Assembly: GCF_000425645.1 (NCBI RefSeq)
Contig: NZ_KE384430.1
Coordinates: 124,001-188,000 of the forward strand
Direction of reading: 5' to 3'
DNA length: 64,000 nt
Source of the DNA: Gaetbulibacter saemankumensis DSM 17032
Lineage (GTDB): Bacteria; Bacteroidota; Bacteroidia; Flavobacteriales; Flavobacteriaceae
A program made the position numbers and the translations under genes. The notes below the pieces were generated by a model. That model searched no databases and was not told where the DNA came from. It saw only the letters and a list, made by a program, of their open reading frames with translations. How positions within the stretch are numbered: position 1 is the stretch's first letter; every line of letters starts with the position of its first letter. This document shows positions 1 through 9,440 of this stretch, piece by piece.

Positions 1-1
1 G

Positions 2-1327
2 GCTCAAACCATAGAAGAATCGACTCCATCAAAAAACAGCACCCTTATACCTATATTTATAATTGCTGGACTTTTTTTCATTTTCGGATTTGTAACCTGG
101 ATTAATGGCGCACTCATTCCCTTTATGAAAACCATTAACGAGCTTACCGATGCACAATCATACCTGGTAGCCTCGGCTTCCTATATTTCCTTTGTAGTCA
201 TGGCCATTCCTGCTTCCTACATCATTAACAAATTAGGATACAGAAAAAGCATGTCTCTCGGACTTATTATTATGGCTTTGGGCGCTTTAATTTTCATTCC
301 TGCAGCCGAAGCTCGCACTTACTGGGTGTTTTTAACGGCTATATTTATTCAAGGAGCCGGCATGACTCTCCTTCAAACAGCATCAAACCCTTATATAACT
401 ATTCTAGGGCCTATTGAAAGCGCCGCCAAACGTATTGCCATCATGGGTATTGCTAATAAAGTAGCTGGAGCACTAGGTTCTGTAATTTTTGGAGCTATTT
501 TATTATCGGGTATCGATAGCTTAAAAGACAAGCTTAGTACTGTAAACGATTCCGAAAAAATCGAATTACTTAATACCATGGCCGATAGCGTTATAACACC
601 GTACATAGTTATGGCTATCGTCTTAATATTGCTAGGCCTATTAATTAGAAAAGCACCTTTACCACATGTTGAAGCCAAACCTATTGATGCTTCTGAAACT
701 GGCGAAAAAACTAAAACCAGTATTTTCCAATTTCCACATTTATGGTTGGGAGTTTTAGCTTTATTCGTATATGTAGGCGTTGAAGTTATTGCTGGAGATA
801 CAATTATTTCTTATGGTATTTCCTTAGACATCCCTGTTGAACAAGCCAAGTTTTTTACCTTATTTACCTTAATGGCAATGGTAGCCACCTATGCGCTCGG
901 CGTATTTTTAATTCCTAAATACATTAGTCAAGCTTTAGCCTTAAAATCCAGCGCGATACTGGGTATAATATTTTCTTTTTGCATTGTATCTACTAGTGGT
1001 TTCACATCTGTTCTTTTCGTGGCTGCCTTAGGAATAGCAAATGCACTAGTTTGGCCCGCTATTTGGCCTTTAGCTTTAAATGGTTTAGGTCAGTTTACAA
1101 AAACCGCCTCAGCATTATTAATAATGGCTATTTCTGGCGGAGCCATATTACCGCCATTATATGGCAAGTTAGTTGATGTTAAAAAAGAGCAATTAATATC
1201 CGAAGGTAATGAAATTTTAGCTGCAACTGCTGATGCCGCTTCGTTTGGATATTGGATATTGTTACCGTGTTATCTCATCATTCTATACTATGCTTTTATT
1301 GGTCATAAAGTAGGCTTAAAAAAGTAA
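2..1327 (+). CDS. Sugar MFS transporter, FucP/NagP type (5' partial)
   Basis: Proton-coupled sugar importer of the inner membrane, FucP/GluP branch of the major facilitator superfamily. The reading frame is open to the left edge, so the gene begins outside the window; the ATG at 125 is internal. The 41 codons before it encode the family's first helix, with FIFGFVTWINGALIPFMK spanning the junction. Further family features are the QTASNPYITILGP stretch after helix 4 and a long central loop rich in Lys and Glu, followed by six more helices. The substrate cannot be read from sequence. The next gene, 21 bp downstream, is NagX-like, and that pairing with a FucP-family permease is known from N-acetylglucosamine use (nagP-nagX), so an amino sugar is a reasonable inference. 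Confidence 0.9.
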   Translation, partial: AQTIEESTPSKNSTLIPIFIIAGLFFIFGFVTWINGALIPFMKTINELTDAQSYLVASASYISFVVMAIPASYIINKLGYRKSMSLGLIIMALGALIFIPAAEARTYWVFLTAIFIQGAGMTLLQTASNPYITILGPIESAAKRIAIMGIANKVAGALGSVIFGAILLSGIDSLKDKLSTVNDSEKIELLNTMADSVITPYIVMAIVLILLGLLIRKAPLPHVEAKPIDASETGEKTKTSIFQFPHLWLGVLALFVYVGVEVIAGDTIISYGISLDIPVEQAKFFTLFTLMAMVATYALGVFLIPKYISQALALKSSAILGIIFSFCIVSTSGFTSVLFVAALGIANALVWPAIWPLALNGLGQFTKTASALLIMAISGGAILPPLYGKLVDVKKEQLISEGNEILAATADAASFGYWILLPCYLIILYYAFIGHKVGLKK

Positions 1328-1348
1328 CATACTTTACTTTATAGTATA

Positions 1349-2437
1349 ATGATGAAAAAAAGAATTGAATCGGTTGATATACTCAGAGGGCTAACTATCA
1401 TCGCTATGGTATTAGTAAATACACCCGGAGACTGGAATAACATATATCCTCCTTTACGACATGCTCAATGGCATGGACTTACCCCAACCGATTTAATCTT
1501 CCCATTCTTTCTTTTTATTGTAGGCATCTCGATTTACTTCGCCTATAAAAACAAAACACCCAATGCTTCAACCATAAAAAAAATCAGCATTCGAAGTTTA
1601 AAACTTATTGGATTAGGACTGTTTCTAAATGCATTTATCCCGCAAATGCCTTTTATTTCCGATATCGAAACATTAAGATTTCCAGGAGTATTACAACGTA
1701 TAGGTATTGTCTTTTTTGTTTCCGCCCTTCTTTACCTCAACTTTTCATGGAAAAAACTTTTAGCCATTTGTGTTTTCATATTGATAGGCTACTGGATCTT
1801 ATTGGATTTTATTCCTTTGCCCAACGGAAATGTACCAACCTTAGATAGAAGCATAAATAATTGGGCGAATTATATTGATTTAAACATTTTAGGAAACCAT
1901 ATGTGGCAGGCTGATTATGACCCAGAAGGACTGTTAAGCACCCTAACTTCAATAGTGTCATGTCTTTCAGGTGTATTAACAGCTAAAGTTTTAGACCATT
2001 ATAAAAGCATTAATTTTTTAATAGGTATAGCCTTGGTTTTTCTGACACTTGGCTATATATGGAATTTTTGGTTCCCTATAAACAAAGCCTTTTGGAGTAG
2101 CTCTTTTGTTTTAGTAACTAATGGGTGGGCTACCTTACTTCTGGCGATTATTTATTATCTAAAGGATATTAAAAACTATAAGTTTGGAAATATTTTTAAA
2201 TATGTTGGCATGAATGCCATTACCATATACTTTCTTTCCAGTTTAATTTCAAAATGTATGTATTTAATCCCAATTAACAATTCTCAAAACATACATTCCT
2301 GGTTATATGAAAATATTTTTCTACACGATTTCATAATTCCTGAAATGAGTTCGCTCCTTTATGGATTAGGAGTTGTCGCCTTCTATATTTTTCTAGCCTA
2401 TTTACTTTATAGAAAACGTATTTTTATAAAAGTATAA
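1349..2437 (+). CDS. NagX-like membrane acyltransferase (DUF5009/DUF1624, HGSNAT family)
   Basis: Polytopic membrane protein of the heparan-alpha-glucosaminide N-acetyltransferase-like family (YeiB/NagX group). The N-terminus has the hallmark ESVDILRGLTIIAMVLVNTPG, continues to HGLTPTDLIFPFFLFIVG, and about ten hydrophobic segments follow over 362 residues, the usual family length. The conserved His and Asp of the HGLTPTDLIFP segment match the active-site region of the human enzyme, but the bacterial reaction is not firmly known. Start: two ATG codons in tandem (1349 and 1352); either would serve. It lies 21 bp behind the sugar transporter on the same strand, probably one transcript. Bacterial relatives cluster with GlcNAc and chitin utilisation genes, which suggests a role in amino-sugar handling. 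Confidence 0.82.
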   Translation: MMKKRIESVDILRGLTIIAMVLVNTPGDWNNIYPPLRHAQWHGLTPTDLIFPFFLFIVGISIYFAYKNKTPNASTIKKISIRSLKLIGLGLFLNAFIPQMPFISDIETLRFPGVLQRIGIVFFVSALLYLNFSWKKLLAICVFILIGYWILLDFIPLPNGNVPTLDRSINNWANYIDLNILGNHMWQADYDPEGLLSTLTSIVSCLSGVLTAKVLDHYKSINFLIGIALVFLTLGYIWNFWFPINKAFWSSSFVLVTNGWATLLLAIIYYLKDIKNYKFGNIFKYVGMNAITIYFLSSLISKCMYLIPINNSQNIHSWLYENIFLHDFIIPEMSSLLYGLGVVAFYIFLAYLLYRKRIFIKV

Positions 2438-2681
2438 TTCTGTGATATAATTAACTACAGCTCGAAAGTGCTATATATTTTCATTACTTAGTTTACACAC
2501 AGGATAGTCTTCTTTTTCATTATTCCGCATTATTCGTAAGATTTTTTCCACCCATTTCCCACATTATCTACTCATAGTTTAAATATCTTAAGAATTTATT
2601 TCATAAATATTTAAAAGAATTTAAACAATAACAGTCAATATGAAAATCAAAAACACCTTAGCCATACCACCTATTCAAGTT

Positions 2682-3731
2682 ATGAAAAGAATACTATACT
2701 TTGCATTAATAATGCTCCAATTGCAATCCTGTAACACAAAAAAACAACATCCCGAATATGCCAAATTATCAGGAAAAATTTTGAATGCTAATTCTAAAGA
2801 AATTTCAATCTATGGAATGAATGGATACAAGAAATCTGTTAAGCTCGACATGCAGGGCATTTTCACAGACACTCTTAAACTAAATACCAAATTTGATCAG
2901 TTTCATTTGTTATTAGAAAAGGATAGTATTAGTACTCCAATTTATATAAAAAATGGTGAAAACATTTCTCTAACTGCCGATGCAACTATTTTTAAAGAAA
3001 CTGCCCAATTTGAAAATGACAATGCCGATTACAACAATTTCATCATTGAGAAACAACGGATGCTTTCATCAAATAAAAGCTACAAAAAAGATTGGTATAG
3101 ACTAGATAAATCTGATTTTAAATATAAAACAGAAACTCTTAAAGCAGAATTTATGAAAGCCCTAAATGCTTATTCTAATATTCCTGAAGACAAAATTTCT
3201 ATTGAAACATCGTATATCGAATCTTTAATTAAAAGAATTACCGATAAATATGATGAAGAGCATAATTTGTTTAAACAACTAAAAAAGGGCACTGTGTCAC
3301 CTACTTTCGAAAATTATGAAAACTATGATGGTTCTAAAACGTCCCTATCTGACTTTACTGGAAAATATGTTTACATAGATGTTTGGGCCACCTGGTGCGG
3401 ACCTTGTAAATATCAAATTCCCTTTTTGGAGACTCTTGAAAAGAACTATAGGGATAAAAATATTGCTTTTATTAGTATATCTGTAGATGACCAAAAAAAC
3501 AAAAATAAATGGCGTAAAATGATTGAAGACAAGCATATGTCGGGAACTCAAATTATTGCTCCAGATAAATTTGAATCTAACTTCATAAAGGCATATGGCG
3601 TAAATGCTATTCCTAGATTTATTCTCATAGACCCTAAAGGCAATGTAGTAGACTATAATGCTCCAAGACCTTCCAATAAAGAAAAAATAGAGGTTTTACT
3701 ATCATCCCTTGATCTTAAATTACACCAATAA
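2682..3731 (+). CDS. TlpA-like thioredoxin lipoprotein with N-terminal DUF4369-like domain
   Basis: Periplasm-facing thiol-disulfide protein. An upstream ATG at 2640 is in frame, but the ATG at 2682 begins a clean lipoprotein signal (MKRILYFALIMLQLQSC) ending in the lipobox LQSC, so I take 2682 as the start. The first half resembles DUF4369-type beta domains seen in Bacteroidota disulfide proteins. The second half is a TlpA/AhpC-TSA thioredoxin fold with the active site WCGPC at 3393-3407 and the cis-Pro segment AIPRFILID near the end. The role may be reduction of cell-surface or cytochrome thiols, or general redox repair; the neighbours do not decide. Preceded by about 200 bp of AT-rich DNA without a gene. 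Confidence 0.85.
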   Translation: MKRILYFALIMLQLQSCNTKKQHPEYAKLSGKILNANSKEISIYGMNGYKKSVKLDMQGIFTDTLKLNTKFDQFHLLLEKDSISTPIYIKNGENISLTADATIFKETAQFENDNADYNNFIIEKQRMLSSNKSYKKDWYRLDKSDFKYKTETLKAEFMKALNAYSNIPEDKISIETSYIESLIKRITDKYDEEHNLFKQLKKGTVSPTFENYENYDGSKTSLSDFTGKYVYIDVWATWCGPCKYQIPFLETLEKNYRDKNIAFISISVDDQKNKNKWRKMIEDKHMSGTQIIAPDKFESNFIKAYGVNAIPRFILIDPKGNVVDYNAPRPSNKEKIEVLLSSLDLKLHQ

Positions 3732-3737
3732 ACCCCA

Positions 3738-3778
3738 CATAACTATTGTAACTGGACTAATCATTTACAATGGTTATG
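3738..3778 (+). terminator. Stem-loop after the TlpA-like gene
   Basis: Inverted repeat of 14 bp: 3738-3751 pairs with 3765-3778, one position being a U-G wobble, with a 13-nt loop. It starts 7 nt after the stop codon of the TlpA-like gene. There is no good U tract after it, so it may be a weak terminator or an mRNA-stabilising hairpin. Confidence 0.45.
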
Positions 3779-3817
3779 GGTTGTTTAGGTATGGTACAAA
3801 ATCTCATTAAAATCCAT

Positions 3818-3850
3818 AAAAAAAGCCTTTACAAAAATTGTAAAGGCTTT
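3818..3850 (-). terminator. Rho-independent terminator of the tRNA pair
   Basis: A perfect 13-bp stem (3822-3834 with 3838-3850) is followed on the minus strand by a run of seven T (plus-strand A run 3818-3824). It lies 3 nt beyond the 3' end of tRNA-Leu and fits a terminator for the tRNA-Gly/tRNA-Leu transcript. Confidence 0.8.
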
Positions 3851-3852
3851 AG

Positions 3853-3937
3853 TACTGAAGGCGGGACTTGAACCCGCACGGCCATAATGGCCATTGGATT
3901 TTAAGTCCAACGTGTCTACCAATTCCACCACTTCAGC
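3853..3937 (-). tRNA. tRNA-Leu (anticodon UAA)
   Basis: Reverse complement folds as an 85-nt class II tRNA: D-arm with the Leu signature GGTGGAATTGGTAGACACG, anticodon stem TTGGA / TCCAA around CTTAAAA (anticodon TAA), a long variable arm with a GGCC / GGCC stem, and T-arm GCGGG-TTCAAGT-CCCGC. CCA is not encoded. The acceptor stem begins with a G1-U72 wobble instead of a normal pair. Discriminator base A, as expected for leucine. Confidence 0.95.
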
Positions 3938-3967
3938 ATCTTGGTATATCTTATTCGAAAGTTTCAG

Positions 3968-4039
3968 AGCGAAAGACGGGATTTGAACCCGCGACCCTCA
4001 CCTTGGCAAGGTGATGCTCTACCCCTGAGCTACTTTCGC
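3968..4039 (-). tRNA. tRNA-Gly (anticodon GCC)
   Basis: Reverse complement gives a 72-nt cloverleaf: acceptor GCGAAAG / CTTTCGC, D-arm GCTCAGGGGTAGAGC, anticodon arm TCACC-TTGCCAA-GGTGA (anticodon GCC), and T-arm CGGG-TTCAAAT-CCCG with U as discriminator. CCA is not encoded. It lies 30 bp upstream of tRNA-Leu on the same strand, probably one precursor. Confidence 0.96.
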
Positions 4040-4136
4040 AGTCTTTAAATGAACGAGCAATTCGTGATTGCGGTTGCAAATTTAAGACATTTCTTGGATT
4101 CGCAAAGCTTTTTTGAAAAAAAATTTAATTTATTTT

Positions 4137-6749
4137 TCAAGCCCGTTTTTTCTTTACCAACATGCGCTTAATTTCATTTAATTTCATCAAAGCTTCCACT
4201 GGTGTAAGTGTATCAATATCAGTTTCTAATATTTCATCCTTTATATTTTCAAGTAACGGATCGTCTAAATTGAAAAAACTTAACTGCATTTCATCCTTAA
4301 TAGATTTCACTGATTCGGTGAGCTCTTCACTGGAATGCGACTTCTCTAATTTCTTTAAAACTTGGTTAGCACGCCGTAAAACTTGCTGAGGCATCCCCGC
4401 CATTTTTGCAACATGAATACCAAAACTATGTTCACTACCTCCTTCTACCAGCTTTCTTAAAAAAAGCACATTATCTTTTAATTCTTTAACTGAAACATTA
4501 TAATTTTTAATACGCCCAAAAGTTTCAGTCATTTCATTAAGCTCATGATAATGGGTAGCAAATAATGTTTTAGGCTTCGCTGGGTGTTCATGTAAATATT
4601 CGCTTATAGCCCAAGCAATAGAAATACCATCATAAGTACTGGTGCCACGACCAATCTCATCGAGTAACACCAGGCTTCTTTCAGATATATTATTTAATAT
4701 GGAAGCCGTTTCATTCATTTCAACCATAAATGTCGATTCTCCCATAGATATATTATCGCTAGCACCTACACGAGTAAATATTTTATCTACCAAGCCAATT
4801 CTTGCCGATTCGGCAGGAACAAAACAACCCATTTGAGCCAACAATACAATTAAGGCTGTTTGACGCAAAATGGCCGATTTACCGGACATGTTTGGACCAG
4901 TAATCATAATAATTTGCTGAGTGGATCGATCAAGAAATACATTATTGGTGATATAGGCTTCACCAATAGGCAATTGCTTTTCGATAACCGGATGACGCCC
5001 TTCTTTAATATCTAAATCAAAAGAATCATCAATTTCAGGATATACATAATGGTTGTCTTTTGCCAATTGAGCAAAACCACACAAGCAATCAATTTGACCA
5101 ATTAAATGGGCGTTCTGCTGCACGGGTTTAATATACTGATTCATCCATGCAACCAACTCGCCAAACAACTGCTGCTCGATGCCAAGTATTCTGTCTTCGG
5201 CACCTAAAATTTTTGCTTCATACTCCTTTAATTCTTCTGTAATATAACGCTCGGCACTTACCAAGGTTTGTTTTCGAATCCAATCTTCAGGAACTTTATC
5301 TTTATGCGTATTTCTAACTTCAATGTAGTACCCAAAAACATTGTTTGAAGCAATTTTTAAAGACGTTATACCAGTGCGCTCACTTTCGCGCTTTAGCATA
5401 TTATCTAAATAATCTTTCCCTGATTTCGATAAATTACGAAGCTCATCTAATTCGGTAGAATAACCTACAGCAATAGTATGCCCCTTTAACACATTTACCG
5501 GAGCTTCTTCGTTAAGCATCTGCTTAATTTTTTCTCGAAGCACATCACAACTTTGCAAAGTATCTCCAATTATCTTTAAAGAAGTATTATCGCAATTAGA
5601 AGCCATAGCTTTTATAGGGACAATAGCCTCTAAAGAATTTTTAAGTTGAATAACTTCCCGTGGATTAACTTTGCCTGTGGCAACTTTAGATATGAGTCGT
5701 TCTAAATCGCCAATATGCTTTATCTGATTCTGAATTTTTTGAAGCAAACCGGTTTCCTTAACAAAGAAATCGACTACCTCATGACGATGCTTAATTTTAT
5801 CGGCATTCTTTAAAGGTAAGGCCAACCAACGTTTTAGCATACGGCCTCCCATTGCCGAAATGGTCTTATCAATAACACTTAATAATGTTACCGCATTATT
5901 ATTTGTTGAATTGTAAAGTTCTAGATTTCGAATGGTAAATTTATCCATCCACACATAATCATCTTCAGCTATTCTAGACACCGAAGCAATATGTTCCAGT
6001 TTGTTATGCTGAGTCTCTGACAAATAATGCAAAATAGATCCTGCCGCAATAATACCTTCATGCAAATCTTCAATTCCGAACCCTTTAAGGGTTTTTGTAT
6101 TGAAATGTTTCGTTAAAGTCTCATAGGCATAGTCCGTTTGATAAATCCAGTCTTCAAGATAAAATGTATGATAATCACTTCCGAAGGTTTCATTAAACAA
6201 TAACCGCTTCTGCTTAGACACTAGCACTTCACTCGGACTAAAATTCTGTAATAGCTTATCAATATATTCCGCATTCCCTTGAGACGTTAAAAACTCACCG
6301 GTAGAAATATCTAAAAATGAAACTCCTATATATTTCTTATCAAAATAAACCGAACACAAAAAATTGTTCGATTTCGACACTAGAACCTCATCATTTAATG
6401 CGACTCCAGGAGTAACCAATTCGGTAACTCCACGTTTTACAATGGTTTTGGTTTGCTTCGGATCTTCCAATTGATCACAAATAGCTACACGTTCTCCCGC
6501 TTTTACCAATTTTGGCAAATAGGTATTTAACGAATGATGCGGAAACCCGGCCAGAGCAGTTTCACTTTCGCTACCAGCCCCTCGTTTAGTTAATATAATA
6601 CCTAAAATACCTGCAGCTCTCACGGCATCTTCCCCAAATGTTTCGTAAAAATCACCCACACGAAACAATAACAAGGCATCCGGATATTTCGCCTTTATTG
6701 TATTATACTGTTTCATTAAAGGGGTCTCTTTTTTTGCTTTCTTAGCCAA
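4137..6749 (-). CDS. mutS: DNA mismatch repair protein MutS
   Basis: MutS recognises base mismatches and small loops and recruits MutL. 870 residues, the normal bacterial MutS1 length. The mismatch-wedge motif Phe-X-Glu is present as F34-Y35-E36 in GDFYETF. The C-terminal ABC-type ATPase has Walker A GPNMSGKS at about residue 617, an ST motif ([11 protein letters not shown]), Walker [17 protein letters not shown] and the switch His in ATHYHEL. The Lys/Glu-rich end matches the usual tail. Single-gene unit, divergent from the SpoU methyltransferase with 156 bp between them. High sequence regularity; no sign of damage. Confidence 0.98.
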   Translation of the reverse strand: MAKKAKKETPLMKQYNTIKAKYPDALLLFRVGDFYETFGEDAVRAAGILGIILTKRGAGSESETALAGFPHHSLNTYLPKLVKAGERVAICDQLEDPKQTKTIVKRGVTELVTPGVALNDEVLVSKSNNFLCSVYFDKKYIGVSFLDISTGEFLTSQGNAEYIDKLLQNFSPSEVLVSKQKRLLFNETFGSDYHTFYLEDWIYQTDYAYETLTKHFNTKTLKGFGIEDLHEGIIAAGSILHYLSETQHNKLEHIASVSRIAEDDYVWMDKFTIRNLELYNSTNNNAVTLLSVIDKTISAMGGRMLKRWLALPLKNADKIKHRHEVVDFFVKETGLLQKIQNQIKHIGDLERLISKVATGKVNPREVIQLKNSLEAIVPIKAMASNCDNTSLKIIGDTLQSCDVLREKIKQMLNEEAPVNVLKGHTIAVGYSTELDELRNLSKSGKDYLDNMLKRESERTGITSLKIASNNVFGYYIEVRNTHKDKVPEDWIRKQTLVSAERYITEELKEYEAKILGAEDRILGIEQQLFGELVAWMNQYIKPVQQNAHLIGQIDCLCGFAQLAKDNHYVYPEIDDSFDLDIKEGRHPVIEKQLPIGEAYITNNVFLDRSTQQIIMITGPNMSGKSAILRQTALIVLLAQMGCFVPAESARIGLVDKIFTRVGASDNISMGESTFMVEMNETASILNNISERSLVLLDEIGRGTSTYDGISIAWAISEYLHEHPAKPKTLFATHYHELNEMTETFGRIKNYNVSVKELKDNVLFLRKLVEGGSEHSFGIHVAKMAGMPQQVLRRANQVLKKLEKSHSSEELTESVKSIKDEMQLSFFNLDDPLLENIKDEILETDIDTLTPVEALMKLNEIKRMLVKKKRA

Positions 6750-6905
6750 TGGTAAAAGGTTTTTTAATGTTATTTTTGCGATTATTGTAAGATTGCTAAA
6801 GTAGTACTATTTTGATTTTTTTTGAAATCGTAACATTATAAGTTATCTACAATTAAATTGAGATTTCAACAATAGACTGAAATTAAACACAAACAGAAAT
6901 CGAGT

Positions 6906-7436
6906 ATGCGCAAATTAAAAAACAGTGAACTAGACAGATTAAGCGTAGATGCCTTTAAATCATCTAAAAAAACACCCCTAATTATAATACTAGATAATAT
7001 TAGAAGCTTGAATAATATAGGTTCTGTTTTTAGAACAAGTGATGCCTTTTTAATTGAAAAAATCTATTTGTGCGGCATTACCGCCACGCCTCCTCATAAA
7101 GACATTCATAAAACAGCCCTGGGAAGTACCGATACGGTGGCCTGGGAATATGTAGAAAACACTATCGATTTAGTTGAAAAATTAAAACAAAAAGGGGTAA
7201 AAGTTTGTGCAATTGAACAAGCTGAAAATGCTACAATGTTAAACGAATTCACCCCTGAAAAAGATACAACTTACGCCTTAGTCTTCGGAAATGAAGTAAA
7301 GGGTGTTGCACAAGATGTGGTTAGTACTAGCGACATGGTTATTGAAATTCCACAATTTGGCACGAAACACTCTTTAAATATCTCGGTAAGTTGTGGTGTG
7401 GTGGTGTGGGATATATTTAGTAAAATGAAAACCTAA
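6906..7436 (+). CDS. TrmH/SpoU-family RNA 2'-O-methyltransferase
   Basis: SAM-dependent 2'-O-ribose methyltransferase with the SPOUT knot fold. Motif 1 is LDNIRSLNNIGSVFRTSDAF (Asn and catalytic Arg), motif 2 is YALVFGNEVKGV, and motif 3 is the IPQFGTKHSLNISVSCGV segment, which forms the SAM-binding knot. At 176 residues it is a compact member without an N-terminal substrate-binding domain, similar in size to TrmL or small TrmH relatives. Whether it modifies tRNA or rRNA cannot be read. Its stop codon overlaps that of the convergent folK fusion gene by about 4 nt. Confidence 0.88.
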   Translation: MRKLKNSELDRLSVDAFKSSKKTPLIIILDNIRSLNNIGSVFRTSDAFLIEKIYLCGITATPPHKDIHKTALGSTDTVAWEYVENTIDLVEKLKQKGVKVCAIEQAENATMLNEFTPEKDTTYALVFGNEVKGVAQDVVSTSDMVIEIPQFGTKHSLNISVSCGVVVWDIFSKMKT

Positions 7437-8563
7437 TTAACCGCTATCTGTTGCAATACCCACAAATAATCTTCTCGATCGTTTACAAAGTCTTTATTTG
7501 AAACATCGATGATTTTTACATTAAAGTCGTTTTGAATTTTTAAAAAATCTAAATAACCAGAATTAATTTTATTTAAATAATCGTCAGCGATATTCTGTTC
7601 ATAATCACGACCGCGTTTTTTAATATTTTCCTGAAGTCGTGCTGTTTTTTGATATAGATAAATATATAAATCAGGTTTCCGCAATTCTTTATACATTAAA
7701 TAAAAAAGCTTGCGGTAAAGATTAAATTCATCCTCTTGAAGGGTAACTTTGGCAAATATCAGTGACTTAAAAACATCATAGTCACTTACCACAAAATCTT
7801 TAAACAAATCAAGCTGCGATAAATCGTCTGTGATTTGTTGATACCGATCTGCTAAGAAGGACATTTCTAAAGAAAAGGCATACCGATTGGCGTCTTCATA
7901 AAACTTTGGAAGAAAGGGATTATCGGCAAATCGTTCTAGAATCAATTTTGCATTAAAATCCTCAGCTATTCTAGTTGCCAGACTAGTCTTTCCTGCCCCA
8001 ATGTTTCCTTCAATTGCGATGTAATTAAATTTTGATAATTCAAATTCTGAAGTAGGAATCTTTATTATTTCTTGTATTGGCTCTAATTCCGAAGCATCCT
8101 TGCAATTTTGCAATAATACACCTATTTCTTTTTTCAGTACAGGATGCATTACATATGACGCAATATCATTTAGAGGCAACAAAACAAACTTGCGATACAT
8201 CATTTGCGGATGAGGCACTAGCAAAGATTCGGTATTAATAATCTTATCATCCACTAAAACAATATCTAAATCTATAGTTCGAGATTCATAAGTATCAGAT
8301 TCTGTTCTAATCCGACCAAGTTTATTTTCAATAGACAGCAATATATCCAAAACTACCTGCGGCTCAAGACAAGAGTTTAACTCTAAACAACCATTTAAAA
8401 AATCATCCCCGTCGAAACCAACGGCTTTAGACTTATATAATTTTGAAATGTGTTTAACATCTCCTACTTGCTTGTAAATTTCATTTACAGCTAGTTGTAT
8501 ATTATTTAACTTATTGCCTTTATTACTACCAAAAGCTATATAAAATGTAGATGTTCGCTTCAT
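7433..8563 (-). CDS. folK: Fusion: HPPK (FolK) + deoxynucleoside kinase
   Basis: Two enzymes in one chain. Residues 5-150 are 6-hydroxymethyl-dihydropterin pyrophosphokinase of folate synthesis: FGSNKGNK near the start, FLNGCLEL, and RTIDLDIVL with the two metal-binding Asp at D98 and D100, then PHPQMMYRKFVLLPL. Residues 178-376 are a deoxynucleoside kinase: P-loop GNIGAGKT at 186-193, ERFADNPFLPKFY, the DRYQQ segment, and a lid region with Lys/Arg (KKRGRDYEQ). It would supply a folate precursor and salvage a deoxynucleoside, both feeding thymidylate and DNA synthesis. The same fusion occurs in other flavobacteria to my knowledge. Convergent with the SpoU gene. Confidence 0.9.
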   Translation of the reverse strand: MKRTSTFYIAFGSNKGNKLNNIQLAVNEIYKQVGDVKHISKLYKSKAVGFDGDDFLNGCLELNSCLEPQVVLDILLSIENKLGRIRTESDTYESRTIDLDIVLVDDKIINTESLLVPHPQMMYRKFVLLPLNDIASYVMHPVLKKEIGVLLQNCKDASELEPIQEIIKIPTSEFELSKFNYIAIEGNIGAGKTSLATRIAEDFNAKLILERFADNPFLPKFYEDANRYAFSLEMSFLADRYQQITDDLSQLDLFKDFVVSDYDVFKSLIFAKVTLQEDEFNLYRKLFYLMYKELRKPDLYIYLYQKTARLQENIKKRGRDYEQNIADDYLNKINSGYLDFLKIQNDFNVKIIDVSNKDFVNDREDYLWVLQQIAVN

Positions 8564-8634
8564 ATAAGGGGCAAAATAACTAAAACAAATTTTAATCTTT
8601 TATATTTACTAATCGTATTTTTCAAAAAATATTT

Positions 8635-9339
8635 ATGACGTTAAAAGACAAACTCGCTGCCCAAAGAATTTATATGCTTTTAGGAGCTTTATTTATAACC
8701 TCATTGGTAGTATCAAATCTAATTTTTCAAAAGTTTTTTTATTGGTATCCTTTCGATATAGAAATATTCGGTTCTAAACTTTTTGTTGTTTCAGTAGGTA
8801 TTCTACCCTACCCAATCACTTTTTTAATTACCGATTTAATAAGTGAAATTTACGGTAAAAAACGCGCCAATCAAGTAGTTATAACTGGCATTTTTGCCTC
8901 ACTTTTTTCCGTTTTAATTGTTTTTATAGCCGATTTAGTTCCAGCTGTAGATAGTTCTCCAATAAACGACGACATTTTTTCCAATGTATTTGGACGCACT
9001 ATATTAGCTGTTGGAGCCAGTATGACTGCTTACCTATGCGCGCAGTTTGTAGATATTCAGATCTATCATTTCTGGAAACGACTGACTAAAGGCAGACATC
9101 TTTGGCTAAGAAATAATTTTTCAACCTGGTTATCGCAATTCGTCGATACGCTTTCAGTTGTTTTACTTTTATGCCTTTTTGAAGTACTGCCCTGGCATAT
9201 GTTTCAAGGCTTACTGATTAGTGGATTTTTATTTAAGGTTATTGTAGCCCTTTGCGATACTCCTTTTATGTATTTAGGCGTTTATATATTTAGAAAACGC
9301 TTTAATTTAAAGGTGAATGAAGAAATAAATTTACTCTAA
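8635..9339 (+). CDS. Queuosine precursor transporter (YhhQ/VUT family)
   Basis: Inner-membrane protein of the VUT/ECF-like YhhQ family, which imports queuosine precursors (preQ0/preQ1) for tRNA modification. Family signature: the acidic TDLISEIYGKKRA segment near residue 65, the preceding PYPITF, and the WLSQFVDT and FKVIVALCDTPFMY segments of the later helices; six hydrophobic segments in 234 residues. Divergent from the folK fusion gene with a 71-bp shared upstream region. At the other end of the window lies queG, the last step of queuosine synthesis, so this organism appears to have both uptake and late synthesis genes. Confidence 0.88.
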   Translation: MTLKDKLAAQRIYMLLGALFITSLVVSNLIFQKFFYWYPFDIEIFGSKLFVVSVGILPYPITFLITDLISEIYGKKRANQVVITGIFASLFSVLIVFIADLVPAVDSSPINDDIFSNVFGRTILAVGASMTAYLCAQFVDIQIYHFWKRLTKGRHLWLRNNFSTWLSQFVDTLSVVLLLCLFEVLPWHMFQGLLISGFLFKVIVALCDTPFMYLGVYIFRKRFNLKVNEEINLL

Positions 9340-9440
9340 TTTTTATAGCAAACTTAAAGCCGAAAATTTTTAACTTTAAACTGTTCATACCTATTTTGCG
9401 TATATAATATAAAGCTCACTAATCAATAAACTTAACACCT

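Noticed and set aside
125-127. ATG at 125 as start of the sugar transporter
   Set aside because: The frame is open to the window edge and encodes the first membrane helix of the family before this codon.
2438-2639. Possible small RNA or leader in the 200-bp AT-rich gap before the TlpA-like gene
   Set aside because: No stable stem, terminator or conserved motif could be found by eye.
6771-6778. TATTTTTG as promoter for the SpoU methyltransferase gene
   Set aside because: Matches the -7 consensus, but lies 128 bp before the start codon and has no TTG at the right distance.
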